Under the pieces are notes generated by a model, which saw nothing but the letters and a program-made list of their open reading frames with translations, did not search any database and was not told the DNA's origin. DNA of 64,000 nt from Acinetobacter calcoaceticus DSM 30006 = CIP 81.8 (GTDB taxonomy: Bacteria > Pseudomonadota > Gammaproteobacteria > Pseudomonadales > Moraxellaceae): positions 1,302,145 to 1,366,144 of the forward strand of contig NZ_KB849780.1 in assembly GCF_000368965.1 (NCBI RefSeq), read 5' to 3'. Within the stretch, counting starts at the first letter, position 1; each line of letters begins with the position of its first letter. A program made the translations under genes and the position numbers. Positions 1-9,201 of the stretch are shown here, in pieces.

Positions 1-1
1 T

Positions 2-1582
2 GGCATAACTCCAGCCCTAGCAGGCGCTACTGGAACTATCCCCCTATATCTGCGTTCACAATCGGGTAATCGTGTAAGTAATAGTATTAACCAGTCACAT
101 AGAATATTTGCTGGTATTGAGGGTGAAACTCATGGTTGGGATATTAATTCAGGAGTTACCTACGCACATAGTAGTGCATCAGATGCTCTCGTAAGTGGCT
201 ATTTAAACTATGACAAAACCCAAGAAGCTTTAACCAATGGCACATTAAACCCGTTCGGACCTCAAAACCCTGAAGATGCAGATGCGTGGAATCAGTTAGG
301 TGTTGAAGGTAAATATTTAAAAGCTAATCTAGACACAACTACTGTAGATTTCACTGCAAGCCGACCTATATTTAAATTACCAGCTGGAGACGTTGGTTTT
401 GCGATTGGTGCAAGCTATCGTTATGAAGATTGGACTTCAAAAGTTATGGCGGATATTGCCCGTGTAGCTCCAAGTGCAGGTAGCGACCCAGATGAGCCAG
501 AAAATAATGGTGATCGTAATATTAAATCGGTATTTACCGAGTTCCATATTCCACTTCTTAAAACCTTAGAAGCTCAAATCGCTGCTCGCTATGATGACTA
601 CAATGATTTTGGCGATACGTTTAATCCAAAATTTGCACTTCGTTGGGAACCTATTAAACAGTTAATGTTCCGTACAACTTATAGTACAGGTTTCAGAGCC
701 CCAACACTTTGGGAAGTGAATGGTCCAAATTCCGTAACCAATACAGGTGCGTCATATGATGATCCAGTACTTTGCACAGGTGGCAAGGTACAACCAGGAG
801 GAAAAAAAGAACGCGATTGTAATATGCAATTCGACAGACAAAATGGGGGGAATAAAACGCTAGATCCGGAAGAGTCAAAGTCTTTTACCGCAGGCTTAGT
901 ATTTGAACCAGTTAAAAATTTAGCCTTTACTCTCGATTACTTCAATATAGAAGTTGATAAGCAAATTGCTACACTTTCAGAAACTGCTATTTTTGACGAC
1001 CCAGTGAAATATGCAGATAAATTTGTCCGTAATCCTGATGGCTCATTAGATTATATTATTACAACGCAACAAAATTTAGGTGGAATTAAAACCTCAGGCT
1101 TCGATGTAGGCTTAAGTTGGGTTTCTCCAATGACAGCTACTGGTCGGTTTGGTTTTAATATTGATGGGACATATATAACAGACTACAAATATCAAGCTGA
1201 GCCAAATGGCGAATGGAAAGGCGTTGCCGGATCATACAGCGGCTTAGACTATCAATCTATTATTCTGCGCTGGAAACACACTGCAAACCTAAATTGGAAT
1301 TATGAAAACTGGGCTTTAAACCTACAACAAAACTTCTCACGTGGGTATCAAGATCAGAACTCTAATGATCAAAACCATAGAGTCAGCGACTATACAACAT
1401 ATAACATTTCAGGCACCTATAAAGGCTTTAAAAACCTAGAAGTCACAGCTGGTATCAAAAATATTTTTGATGAAGACCCTCCTGCTTCTAATGTAATTGA
1501 TAACTTCCAAATGGGATATGACCCACGTTACGCAGATCCTTTAGGACGTACGTACTTTGTACGAGGTACATATAAGTTCTAA
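2..1582 (+). CDS. TonB-dependent outer-membrane receptor, 5' end cut by window edge
   Basis: This is the C-terminal 526 residues of a TonB-dependent receptor. The frame is open from base 2, so the gene starts before the window. The visible part is beta-barrel: aromatic residues alternate through it, the family motif GFRAPTLWEV lies at about bases 690-720, and the chain ends in YFVRGTYKF with the terminal Phe typical of barrels recognised by the Bam complex. Two cysteines in one extracellular-loop-like stretch (LCTGG and RDCNM) could form a disulfide. The plug domain and TonB box lie outside the window, so the substrate (siderophore, haem, vitamin or other) cannot be told. The tonB-exbB-exbD-exbD operon that would power it follows directly on the same strand. 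Confidence 0.9.
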   Translation, partial: GITPALAGATGTIPLYLRSQSGNRVSNSINQSHRIFAGIEGETHGWDINSGVTYAHSSASDALVSGYLNYDKTQEALTNGTLNPFGPQNPEDADAWNQLGVEGKYLKANLDTTTVDFTASRPIFKLPAGDVGFAIGASYRYEDWTSKVMADIARVAPSAGSDPDEPENNGDRNIKSVFTEFHIPLLKTLEAQIAARYDDYNDFGDTFNPKFALRWEPIKQLMFRTTYSTGFRAPTLWEVNGPNSVTNTGASYDDPVLCTGGKVQPGGKKERDCNMQFDRQNGGNKTLDPEESKSFTAGLVFEPVKNLAFTLDYFNIEVDKQIATLSETAIFDDPVKYADKFVRNPDGSLDYIITTQQNLGGIKTSGFDVGLSWVSPMTATGRFGFNIDGTYITDYKYQAEPNGEWKGVAGSYSGLDYQSIILRWKHTANLNWNYENWALNLQQNFSRGYQDQNSNDQNHRVSDYTTYNISGTYKGFKNLEVTAGIKNIFDEDPPASNVIDNFQMGYDPRYADPLGRTYFVRGTYKF

Positions 1583-1586
1583 ATGG

Positions 1587-1629
1587 TTGTTCTGCAAACA
1601 TAACTCTCAACAGTTAGTTTGCAGAACAA
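1587..1629 (+). other. Perfect 13-bp inverted repeat after the receptor gene
   Basis: The arms TTGTTCTGCAAAC (1587-1599) and GTTTGCAGAACAA (1617-1629) pair perfectly around a 17-nt loop, starting 4 bp after the receptor stop. No T-tract follows, so it is not a standard intrinsic terminator. It may protect the receptor mRNA end or partly reduce read-through into tonB. Confidence 0.6.
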
Positions 1630-1692
1630 ATACCCATTCTTAGCCAAACAGTCATTTAAAAAAATTGTTTGTCTACAGTTTCAGGAGTAACT

Positions 1693-2406
1693 ATGGGCAT
1701 GACTTTTACAGACATAGAAAATAAATCTGCAAAGCGCCTTATTGGTATTGCCGCAGTGCTTTTTCTGCATCTTCTTGTTGCCTATATTCTGATGTCAGGT
1801 TTAGCAAACAATATTCAAAAACCAGCAGAAAAACCTGTGGAATTACAAATTATTCAGGATATTAAGCCACCTCCTCCACCTAAACCGGAGGAGCCCAAGC
1901 CTAAGGAAAAACCGCCTGAGCCACCTAAAATGGTAGAAAAGGTAGCCAAAGTACCCGAGCCAGTGAAACAGGTCGAAAAAGCGACGCCTGTACAAAAAGT
2001 GACTCCAGTAGCACAACCGACAAAAGTTGCCCCAACTCCAACTGCTGCACCTAGCACTCCATCACCTAGTCCAGTTGCAGCACCGGCTCCAGTGGCTGCT
2101 GCTGCACCTGCACCAAAACCAACTGGTGTAACTCGCGGTGTTTCGGAAGGTTCTGCTGGCTGCGAAAAACCGGAATATCCACGCGAAGCGCTTATGAATG
2201 AAGAGCAAGGGACCGTACGTATACGTGTTCTAGTCGATACTTCTGGCAAGGTCATTGATGCCAAAGTCAAAAAAACGAGTGGCAGCAAAACTTTAGATAA
2301 AGCAGCAACTAAAGCCTACAGCTTATGTACGTTCAAACCAGCAATGAAAGATGGCGTGCCTCAGCAAGACTGGTATGAAATTGAATATCCATTCGTAATT
2401 GAATAA
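1693..2406 (+). CDS. tonB: TonB energy-transducing protein
   Basis: TonB carries proton-motive energy from the inner-membrane ExbB/ExbD motor to outer-membrane receptors. The ATG at 1693 is chosen over an upstream TTG at 1669 because AGGAG lies 5 nt before it, giving 237 residues. A single membrane anchor spans about residues 16-36 and contains a His (LFLHLLVA) resembling the functional His of E. coli TonB, but the Ser four residues before it is not conserved. A Pro/Lys/Glu-rich periplasmic spacer covers about residues 50-155 (PPPPPKPEEPKPKEKPPEPP). The C-terminal TonB domain covers about residues 160-237 (EYPREALMNEEQGTVRIRV). Two Cys in this domain (AGCEKPEYP and SLCTFKP) could form a disulfide. 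It is the first gene of a tonB-exbB-exbD-exbD operon directly after a receptor gene. Confidence 0.95.
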   Translation: MGMTFTDIENKSAKRLIGIAAVLFLHLLVAYILMSGLANNIQKPAEKPVELQIIQDIKPPPPPKPEEPKPKEKPPEPPKMVEKVAKVPEPVKQVEKATPVQKVTPVAQPTKVAPTPTAAPSTPSPSPVAAPAPVAAAAPAPKPTGVTRGVSEGSAGCEKPEYPREALMNEEQGTVRIRVLVDTSGKVIDAKVKKTSGSKTLDKAATKAYSLCTFKPAMKDGVPQQDWYEIEYPFVIE

Positions 2407-2446
2407 ACAACTGTATTAGCAAGAAATTAAAAATATTGGAGATAAT

Positions 2447-3325
2447 ATGATGAAAAAACCAACTCAACACCTAGCACGCTTCGCTTCTGCAAGTTTAATC
2501 GCAGCATGCTCTTTACTTCCATTAAGCTCGGTTTTTGCAGAAGAAACTAATACTCCAGTTGCAACAGCAACCGCTGAGACAACTTCAAATGCTGCAACTC
2601 CTACTCCACCACCAAAGCCAGCAACAAGTGAAACTGTTAAAAATCCTTATGGCCTAGAAGCGCTTTGGCGTGAGGGAGATTTAGTTGCTAAATCTACTTT
2701 ATTTATATTAGTACTCATGTCGATTGGTACTTGGTACATCATTATTTCTAAATTCTTACAGCAAGCTAAAGTAAAGCGCCAAGGTAAAGAAGCAGAGAAA
2801 AGTTTTTGGGAAGCAACTTCACTAGATAATGCAGCCGACAATCTAGAGCAAAGTAGTGCATATCGCTTTATTGCAGAAAAAGGCATTAATTCAACTAAAT
2901 CACACGGCGGCTCTTTACTTGAACGTATTGACTTTAATACATGGGTAAGCATTTCAATTCAACGCGCAATTGAAAAAATACAAAATCACTTAGGTGGTGG
3001 CTTAGCCTTTTTGGCAACAGTTGGATCAACGGCACCATTTGTGGGTCTTTTTGGTACGGTTTGGGGAATTTATCACGCATTAACAGCGATCGGAATTTCA
3101 GGTCAGGCATCTATTGATAAAGTTGCTGGTCCTGTCGGTGAAGCTTTAATTATGACAGCTATTGGTCTTGCAGTCGCAGTACCTGCTGTACTTGGTTACA
3201 ACTGGCTAACTCGCCGTAATAAAGCAGTTATGGAAAATGTCCGTTCGTTTGGTTCAGATTTGCATGCGGTTTTATTAAGCGGAGAAATTAATACCAATAA
3301 CTCCATTAACCGCAGCATTAAATAA
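2447..3325 (+). CDS. exbB: ExbB-type proton channel subunit with signal peptide
   Basis: ExbB forms the pentameric inner-membrane proton channel of the TonB motor. The 292-residue protein has a cleavable-looking signal peptide (about residues 1-31, ending SSVFAEE), then a Pro/Thr-rich periplasmic stretch, and three membrane segments at about 84-101, 184-206 and 229-252. The MotA/TolQ/ExbB signature is clear: GSTAPFVGLFGTVWGIYHAL, then GPVGEALIMTAIGLAVAVPA. A GGAG Shine-Dalgarno sits at 2438-2441. An N-terminal leader and extension are typical of the longer ExbB subfamily rather than of TolQ. It lies 40 bp after tonB and 15 bp before the first exbD. A second, shorter ExbB homologue occurs at 29046-29681. 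Confidence 0.93.
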   Translation: MMKKPTQHLARFASASLIAACSLLPLSSVFAEETNTPVATATAETTSNAATPTPPPKPATSETVKNPYGLEALWREGDLVAKSTLFILVLMSIGTWYIIISKFLQQAKVKRQGKEAEKSFWEATSLDNAADNLEQSSAYRFIAEKGINSTKSHGGSLLERIDFNTWVSISIQRAIEKIQNHLGGGLAFLATVGSTAPFVGLFGTVWGIYHALTAIGISGQASIDKVAGPVGEALIMTAIGLAVAVPAVLGYNWLTRRNKAVMENVRSFGSDLHAVLLSGEINTNNSINRSIK

Positions 3326-3340
3326 TCAGGAGTAAACATT

Positions 3341-3763
3341 ATGGGTATGAGTGTTGGCTCTGAAGATGATGATGAAATGATTGGCACAATTAACACGACG
3401 CCTCTCGTGGATGTCATGTTGGTTTTACTTATTATTTTTCTTATTACGATACCGGTAGTTACACATACGGTTCCAGTGAAACTGCCAGAAGAAAAAAATA
3501 CTCCGTACGCAACCACGCCTGAAAATATTCAACTTTCTGTGAACAAGCAAGGAGATATTTTCTGGAATGAAAGCTATGTGCCTAATAAAGAAATATTGTT
3601 ATCAAAACTCCAAGCAGTTGCACAAAAAAGACCTCAGCCAGAGGTACACATTCGTGGAGATCAGCTTACCCATTTTGAGGCAATAGATCAGGTCATTAGC
3701 ACGACCAAACAAGCCGGTATTGGCAAAATTGCCTTTGTCACTAGCCCTCCAGCCTCCCCGTAA
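3341..3763 (+). CDS. exbD: ExbD-type biopolymer transport protein, copy 1
   Basis: ExbD is the small single-span partner of ExbB whose membrane aspartate carries protons. The 140-residue protein has an acidic cytoplasmic N-terminus (SEDDDEM), one membrane segment at about residues 22-42, and the conserved Asp24 in TPLVDVMLVLL. The periplasmic domain follows (about 45-140). Its N-terminus (MGM-VGS-acidic run) closely mirrors that of the next gene, so the two look like a tandem duplication, but the periplasmic halves have diverged strongly. AGGAG lies just before the ATG. Tandem exbD1-exbD2 pairs after tonB-exbB are known in Xanthomonas. Confidence 0.92.
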   Translation: MGMSVGSEDDDEMIGTINTTPLVDVMLVLLIIFLITIPVVTHTVPVKLPEEKNTPYATTPENIQLSVNKQGDIFWNESYVPNKEILLSKLQAVAQKRPQPEVHIRGDQLTHFEAIDQVISTTKQAGIGKIAFVTSPPASP

Positions 3764-3782
3764 TTAACTTAAGGAGAATTTT

Positions 3783-4196
3783 ATGGGTATGAATGTCGGC
3801 TCAAATAATGATGATGACGTGATGTTGGAAGTCAACATGACACCTCTTATTGATGTCATGCTGGTACTCATTATTATGTTTATTATTACCATACCTGCGC
3901 CAAACAACGCGATTAATATTAATTTGCCAAATGGTACACCGCCACCAACAAATGAAAAGCCACCTGAAGTCATTGATGTTCGTATTGATTCAGCTGGCAA
4001 AGTATTTTGGAATAACCAACAGGTTTCTGACCGCACCGCACTAGAGACTTTATTTCAAAGTGTTGTCGCCAAAAAAGATCAAGACCAGATCAAACTTAAA
4101 CCTGACCAAATGGCTGAATATAAAAATGTAGCAATGGTCATGGCTACAGCACAGCGTTTAGGTGTCACTAAAATTGGAATTGTGAGTAATAATTAA
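3783..4196 (+). CDS. exbD: ExbD-type biopolymer transport protein, copy 2
   Basis: Second ExbD of the operon, 137 residues. Asp24 is kept in TPLIDVMLVLI within a single membrane span at about 21-40, after an Asn/Asp-rich N-terminus (GSNNDDDVM). The periplasmic region contains a proline-rich linker (NGTPPPTNEKPPE) absent from copy 1. AAGGAG precedes the start and the gap from copy 1 is 19 bp. In Xanthomonas a second ExbD is needed only for some receptors, so a specialised role is possible here, but that is inference. A strong hairpin terminator closes the operon. Confidence 0.92.
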   Translation: MGMNVGSNNDDDVMLEVNMTPLIDVMLVLIIMFIITIPAPNNAININLPNGTPPPTNEKPPEVIDVRIDSAGKVFWNNQQVSDRTALETLFQSVVAKKDQDQIKLKPDQMAEYKNVAMVMATAQRLGVTKIGIVSNN

Positions 4197-4224
4197 GTCA
4201 TACATTTGATTTATTCTTGCAAAT

Positions 4225-4252
4225 AAAAAAAGCCTCCGAAGAGGCTTTTTTT
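4225..4252. terminator. Bidirectional intrinsic terminator, exbD2 / glcB
   Basis: Stem AGCCTC (4231-4236) and GAGGCT (4241-4246) with a CGAA loop, an A-run before it and a T-run after it. It serves the convergent exbD2 and glcB. Confidence 0.93.
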
Positions 4253-4266
4253 ATGACAGGTTAAAA

Positions 4267-6432
4267 TTAGTCACCTGTATAACCTTTTAACTTTAAACGA
4301 GCAGCATGAAGTAACGGCTCAGTATAACCAGAAGGCTGTTCACAACCTTTAAAGATGAGGTCAGAAGCTGCTTGGAAAGCGATATTGGTTTCAAAGTTAG
4401 CTGCCATTGGTTTGTACAATGGATCATTCGCGTTTTGCTCATCAACAATTTTCGCCATGCGTTTAAGCACTTCTTCAACTTGTTCACGAGTCACAATACC
4501 GTGACGCAACCAGTTCGCAACGTGTTGAGAAGAAATACGTAATGTTGCACGGTCTTCCATCAAGCCCACGTTGTTAATATCAGGAACTTTCGAACAACCC
4601 ACGCCTAAGTCAACCCAACGTACCACGTAACCTAAAATACCTTGGCAGTTATTTTCAAGCTCATTGTTGATCTCTTCTGCTGACCAATTTGTTTCTGGTG
4701 CAAATGGAGGTGTCAACAAGTCGTCTAATGACAACATTTCTTCAGCTTTTAACTGATCTTGACGCGCTTTTACATTAACTTGATGATAATGCATTGCATG
4801 AAGTACCGCACCTGCCGGAGATGGAACCCAAGCACATGATGCACCCGCATTTGGATGTGCAGCTTTAGTTGCTAACATATCTTTCATGCTATCTGGTTTT
4901 GGCCACATGCCTTTACCAATTTGTGCTTTACCTTGTAAACCAGTCTTCAAACCAATTGCAACGTTACGATTTTCGTAAGCAGCAATCCATTTTTGTGTTT
5001 TTACAGCTTCTTTACGAACAACTGGTGCAGCTTCCATTGACGTATGAATTTCATCGCCAGTACGGTCCATGAAACCAGTATTAATAAAGATCGTACGGTC
5101 TTTTGCAGCAGCGATACAGTTTTTCAAGTTTACAGATGTACGACGTTCTTCATCCATAATACCGATTTTTAATGACTTCGCTGGTAATCCAATGGCCTGT
5201 TCAGCACGTTCAAATAACTCTACAGCAAATGCAACTTCTTCTGGACCATGCATTTTTGGTTTAACAATATACATAGAACCTTTACGTGAGTTCTTGTTTT
5301 CGTTTTCACTACGGATATCAGCAACTGACAATAATGGTGTTACCAGTGCATCCATAATTCCTTCGAAAATTTCTTCACCATCTACCAAAATAGCTGGGTT
5401 AGTCATTAAATGACCTACGTTACGAAGTAACATAAGTGAACGACCATGAAGTTTTGTTGTGCCACCAATTAAGTTTTTAATTTCGCGGTCTTTATTTAAA
5501 TCACGAACAATCGTTTTACCATTTTTCTCGATAGATTCTTGAAGCGTACCCTTCATTAAACCTAACCAGTTACGGTAGCCTTCAACTTTTTCTTCAGCAT
5601 CTACCGCAGCAACAGAATCTTCTAAATCCTGAATTGTAGTTACAGCTGCTTCAAATGTTAAATCTTTAACACCAGCTAAATCAGTTTGACCAATTGGGCT
5701 AGTCGCATCAATTTCGATAATGACATGAAGGCCATTACTTAGAAGTACAACTTCTGTAGGATTCGCTTCTTCACCGTTGAAACCAACGAACTGAGCTTCA
5801 TGAGCTAAACCTGTTTTTGAACCATCTTTCAAAGTTACAACAAGTTTATTTTGCTCAATCTCATATTTTGTTGCATCTGCATGTGAACCTTGCGCAAGCG
5901 GAAAAACTTCATTTAAGAAATTTTTAGCGAACTCGATAACTTTTGCACCACGTACAGGATTATATCCTTTACCTTTTTCAGCTCCGCCTTCTTCAGAAAT
6001 TACATCGAAGCCGTAAAGTGCATCATATAAAGAACCCCAACGAGCATTTGCTGCATTTAAGCTATAACGTGCATTACGTACAGGCACAACTAACTGCGGT
6101 CCTGCCAATAATGCAATTTCTTCATCAACATTTTCAGTTGTAATTTGAAAATCTTCAACTTCTGGCAATAAATAACCAATTTCAGTTAAGAACGCCTTAT
6201 AAGCACCTAGTTCAAATTTATTGTTACGGTGCCATTCATCAATTTTTGCTTGTAATTCATCACGCTTAGCCAATAATGCTTTATTTTTTGGGCTAAGATC
6301 GACAACAACTTGCTCAAAGTTCTTCCAGTAAGTTTCACTATCTAAACCAGAACCTGGTAAAGCTTCATTTTCGATAAAATCGTAAAGTTCTTTAGCAATC
6401 GCTAACTTGCCTTTTTGAATACGTGCAGTCAT
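4267..6432 (-). CDS. glcB: Malate synthase G
   Basis: Malate synthase G condenses glyoxylate with acetyl-CoA to malate in the glyoxylate shunt, allowing growth on acetate and fatty acids. The 721-residue length matches the G isoform (E. coli 723). Visible family blocks are [33 protein letters not shown] (active-site Arg region), [19 protein letters not shown], and [25 protein letters not shown], which holds the catalytic Asp and the redox-sensitive Cys. AGGAAAG precedes the ATG. A TATACT -10-like element sits on the minus strand at 6480-6475, without a good -35. It is monocistronic, convergent with exbD2; no aceA or glycolate oxidase gene is nearby. Confidence 0.97.
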   Translation of the reverse strand: MTARIQKGKLAIAKELYDFIENEALPGSGLDSETYWKNFEQVVVDLSPKNKALLAKRDELQAKIDEWHRNNKFELGAYKAFLTEIGYLLPEVEDFQITTENVDEEIALLAGPQLVVPVRNARYSLNAANARWGSLYDALYGFDVISEEGGAEKGKGYNPVRGAKVIEFAKNFLNEVFPLAQGSHADATKYEIEQNKLVVTLKDGSKTGLAHEAQFVGFNGEEANPTEVVLLSNGLHVIIEIDATSPIGQTDLAGVKDLTFEAAVTTIQDLEDSVAAVDAEEKVEGYRNWLGLMKGTLQESIEKNGKTIVRDLNKDREIKNLIGGTTKLHGRSLMLLRNVGHLMTNPAILVDGEEIFEGIMDALVTPLLSVADIRSENENKNSRKGSMYIVKPKMHGPEEVAFAVELFERAEQAIGLPAKSLKIGIMDEERRTSVNLKNCIAAAKDRTIFINTGFMDRTGDEIHTSMEAAPVVRKEAVKTQKWIAAYENRNVAIGLKTGLQGKAQIGKGMWPKPDSMKDMLATKAAHPNAGASCAWVPSPAGAVLHAMHYHQVNVKARQDQLKAEEMLSLDDLLTPPFAPETNWSAEEINNELENNCQGILGYVVRWVDLGVGCSKVPDINNVGLMEDRATLRISSQHVANWLRHGIVTREQVEEVLKRMAKIVDEQNANDPLYKPMAANFETNIAFQAASDLIFKGCEQPSGYTEPLLHAARLKLKGYTGD

Positions 6433-6548
6433 TGTCTTTCCTGAAGTTGCTACTTTTTATACCAAGAGAATCCTAGTATACCGATTTAAATTAAGCTGAA
6501 TACTAATATCACATTCCTAAATAGTAAGCATTTTCCCTTGTAAAACTA

Positions 6549-6579
6549 TTGACAAAGATAAATTTTTCTATATAGAAAA
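6549..6579 (+). promoter_or_regulatory. Promoter-like TTGACA/TATAGA with 16-bp palindrome
   Basis: TTGACA (6549-6554), a 16-bp spacer and TATAGA (6571-6576) form a near-consensus sigma-70 promoter pointing rightwards. The -10 lies inside the perfect palindrome TTTTCTATATAGAAAA (6564-6579), which could be an operator. No convincing plus-strand coding gene lies downstream before the hairpin at 6758-6787. The rest of the 366-bp gap between glcB and zapE (6433-6798) is AT-rich, and I see nothing else in it. Confidence 0.45.
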
Positions 6580-6757
6580 TATTAAAATTCTAACTAGGAT
6601 TCCCAACAATTTATTCAATATTTAAAGATACTGAAACTAGACTTTTTGTTAACAGACAAAAAATTTCACTATCTTATTTTTCTAAAGCGTATTTAGTTAT
6701 ATCAAACTTTGCAGGTTGAAAAAGCACTATTTAACGAAATTTATTTATTTTTGTTGT

Positions 6758-6787
6758 AAAAAAAGCGCTCAATCTAGAGCGCTTTTC
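6758..6787 (-). terminator. Intrinsic terminator of zapE
   Basis: Perfect stem AGCGCTC (6764-6770) and GAGCGCT (6777-6783), with an A-run that reads as a T-tract on the minus strand just after zapE. Four T on the plus side could also stop a rightward transcript. Confidence 0.88.
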
Positions 6788-6798
6788 ATATCTATTTT

Positions 6799-7941
6799 TT
6801 ATGCGTTTTTAGCTTCATCAATATGGCGATGTTCTGAATGCAAATATTCATCGGATTGCATTTCTAATAAACGCGAACGAGTACGCTCAATTTCAAAGGC
6901 TAATTTTTCACCTTGATAAATATCAATAATACTATCTTGCAAAGTTAAAAGTAATTTTACTCCACGGTCATAAAACTCATCGACTAGATAAATAAAACGA
7001 CGTGTGCCTTCAGACAAAAAATCTGTTAAATGAGGAACATTACTCACTAGAACCGTATTATAGATATTTGCAATTTCAATAAAATCTGCTGGGCTACGTG
7101 GTTTAAAGCAGAGTTCAGAAAACTCACACCACAATACATCTTCTGTATGCCCTAGAGTCTCAACAATACGATTATTGATTACAATAGGCTCTTGAGAATG
7201 AGCTTGTGTATGAGTTAATGCACTGAAACGTTCAGACATCCAGTTTTGGACTTCATTACTTAATGGTGATTTAAATAATTGAGCTTGTTTTAATACGCGT
7301 AAACGATAATCCACACCTGCATCTACATTTAAAATAGCGCAGTTCTTTTTAACCATTTCAATTGTTGGCAAGAAACGGTCACGATGAATACCATTTTTAT
7401 ATAAGCCGTCTGGTGCAATGTTTGATGTTGCAATTAATGTCACGCCACGAACAAACAATTTTTGAAATAAATCACTTAGAATCATTGCATCTGTTACGTT
7501 TGATACAAAGAACTCATCAAAACAAATAACGACTGCATCTTTATAAATTTGGTCAGCCACGATTTCAAGTGGATTACGTTGGCCTGAAAGCTTATTTAGC
7601 TCTTTATGAACATGTTGCATGAAATGATGAAAATGCATACGTGTTTTACGACGAAATGGCACTGACTCATAAAATTGATCCATAAGCCAAGTTTTTCCAC
7701 GACCTACACCACCCCACATATAGACACCTTTAGGTGATGTTTGGCGGCGAAAACGACGGAAAGCTTTTTTAGAGGCTTTATAACGGTTTAAAAGTTCTTT
7801 CCATACACGATCTAATTCTTGCACTGCCTGTGCTTGCGCTTCATCTGCCATAAACTGGCCTGAAGCTAAAGCCTCAGCATAGCGTTCTGCTGGGGAAGAA
7901 GGTGAGAATGCAGTACTATGAGAAGATTTTAAATTTAACAT
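6799..7941 (-). CDS. zapE: Cell division protein ZapE (AFG1-like ATPase)
   Basis: ZapE is a cytoplasmic AFG1/LACE1-type P-loop ATPase that in E. coli associates with the Z-ring late in division. The 380-residue length matches the family (about 375). Walker A is GGVGRGKT at residues 77-84; Walker B is VICFDEFFVSNVTDAMIL. Later blocks RSPADFIEIA and RRFIYLVDEFYDRGVKL are typical of AFG1. It stands alone between glcB and the AraC regulator and has its own terminator. The ATG at 7941 fits the usual N-terminus (SPAERYAEALASGQF), though the 15 residues before that are weakly conserved in character. Confidence 0.93.
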   Translation of the reverse strand: MLNLKSSHSTAFSPSSPAERYAEALASGQFMADEAQAQAVQELDRVWKELLNRYKASKKAFRRFRRQTSPKGVYMWGGVGRGKTWLMDQFYESVPFRRKTRMHFHHFMQHVHKELNKLSGQRNPLEIVADQIYKDAVVICFDEFFVSNVTDAMILSDLFQKLFVRGVTLIATSNIAPDGLYKNGIHRDRFLPTIEMVKKNCAILNVDAGVDYRLRVLKQAQLFKSPLSNEVQNWMSERFSALTHTQAHSQEPIVINNRIVETLGHTEDVLWCEFSELCFKPRSPADFIEIANIYNTVLVSNVPHLTDFLSEGTRRFIYLVDEFYDRGVKLLLTLQDSIIDIYQGEKLAFEIERTRSRLLEMQSDEYLHSEHRHIDEAKNA

Positions 7942-8018
7942 ATCGTTTTATTTCAATTTTAACTGATAGGAGTATAGCGAACATTTTGTTCAACCACATT
8001 AGCTTTTAGCATCAAGAA

Positions 8019-9041
8019 TTACGACGATGACTCTTTGCCATATTGTCGAGGACTCTGTCCAAACCATCGTTTAAATGCATGATTAAACGCCGCTGGTTCA
8101 GAATAACCGAGTAAGTCGGCAATAACTTCTATTGAGTATTCTCTATATTCCATAAGCTTTAATGCCTTATTCTTGATAATTTGTTCACGAATTTGCTTAT
8201 AACTCGTATTTAACTGTTGCAATTGATGCCTTAATGTCCTTTCAGGCATTTTCAATGCAAAAGCAGTTTCCGCCATGCTCGGGATAATACCTTGTTGCAA
8301 CTCAAGATAATCTTGCACACATTGTATGATATGTGGAGTTTGGTGATCTTGTTGATTTAATCTTGTTATTTCTGTAATACATTTTGATTCATAAATACGA
8401 TGTGTAATGATATCCGCTGAGGGAATCTTAATTTCAAGCACATCCTTGCTTAGGCTAAATGCTGCATATTTACCATTAAAGTGCACATCATCGCCATAGT
8501 ATGCAAAATAGCGAGATAAAGTATCTGAGTCAGTTGGTTTTTCAAACGGAAGTTCTATACGCATAGCGGGCATTTGTAATCCCATCATCGTATAAATATC
8601 TTGAATAAATTTATAAGTTCCTGAAACTTCACATTGGGCCCGCAACTTGCCAATTTGTGTTTTCAAATCAACAGGCAAATAACTTAAAATTGTACGCTCA
8701 TCAGTTTCATATAGGCCTAAAGCACCAAATAAATGAGTAAGTTTTTGATACTTTATCCCTTTATTTAATGCAGTTTGAACATCATTACTTGTGACAAGCA
8801 ACATGAGCAATGGTCCGTAACCGGCTAAAGCATAATGCTGTCCAATAAATAGGCCCTTTTCAGGCTCAACATTTTCACTAATAATTTGCTGAATATCCCA
8901 TTCTAGGCGATCATGAATTGTGGAACTCGGATCTAAAGCATCAACCTTAATTCCTATACCAGCCAAACGTGAGTCGACATCAATGCCTGCATTGCGCATT
9001 CCTTGAATTAAATACATTAAACCAAGTATCGACCGTTTCAT
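8019..9041 (-). CDS. AraC-family regulator with arabinose-binding-like N-terminal domain
   Basis: This 340-residue regulator has the two-part layout of the PF12625/HTH_18 class: an N-terminal ligand-sensing domain (about 15-200) and a C-terminal AraC double helix-turn-helix (about 235-335). DNA-binding helices are visible at MPERTLRHQLQQLNTSYKQI and SIEVIADLLGYSEPAAFNHAFKRWFGQSP, which carries the FKRWFGxSPxxY end motif. It is divergent from the monooxygenase at 9202, with a 160-bp shared promoter region, so it most likely activates that gene. Regulators of this class often control breakdown of fatty or hydroxylated compounds. The inducer cannot be read from sequence. Confidence 0.88.
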   Translation of the reverse strand: MKRSILGLMYLIQGMRNAGIDVDSRLAGIGIKVDALDPSSTIHDRLEWDIQQIISENVEPEKGLFIGQHYALAGYGPLLMLLVTSNDVQTALNKGIKYQKLTHLFGALGLYETDERTILSYLPVDLKTQIGKLRAQCEVSGTYKFIQDIYTMMGLQMPAMRIELPFEKPTDSDTLSRYFAYYGDDVHFNGKYAAFSLSKDVLEIKIPSADIITHRIYESKCITEITRLNQQDHQTPHIIQCVQDYLELQQGIIPSMAETAFALKMPERTLRHQLQQLNTSYKQIREQIIKNKALKLMEYREYSIEVIADLLGYSEPAAFNHAFKRWFGQSPRQYGKESSS

Positions 9042-9201
9042 TCTTCTATCAATTTCCCTAGACTCAAATGTTTTACTATAAACAAGAAAGAAAATTAATT
9101 GCCGAATCTATCAATTTTCACGTCGATACAATCATGTTTAAACTGGTTAAAAAACGTTAGTCTTGCCTGCAATCCTCCTTTTAGCTTATGCAGGGTTTCC
9201 A

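Noticed and set aside
1854..2288. 144-codon open frame antisense to tonB, rich in Gly
   Set aside because: It is the mirror of the Pro-rich tonB codons (CCx gives xGG), not a gene.
5069..5413. 114-codon open frame antisense to glcB
   Set aside because: It lies wholly inside the conserved malate synthase gene and has no ribosome site or recognisable family.
6716..6916. Plus-strand 66-codon open frame beginning before the zapE terminator
   Set aside because: It runs through the terminator hairpin and into zapE on the opposite strand, has no ribosome site and no sensible composition.
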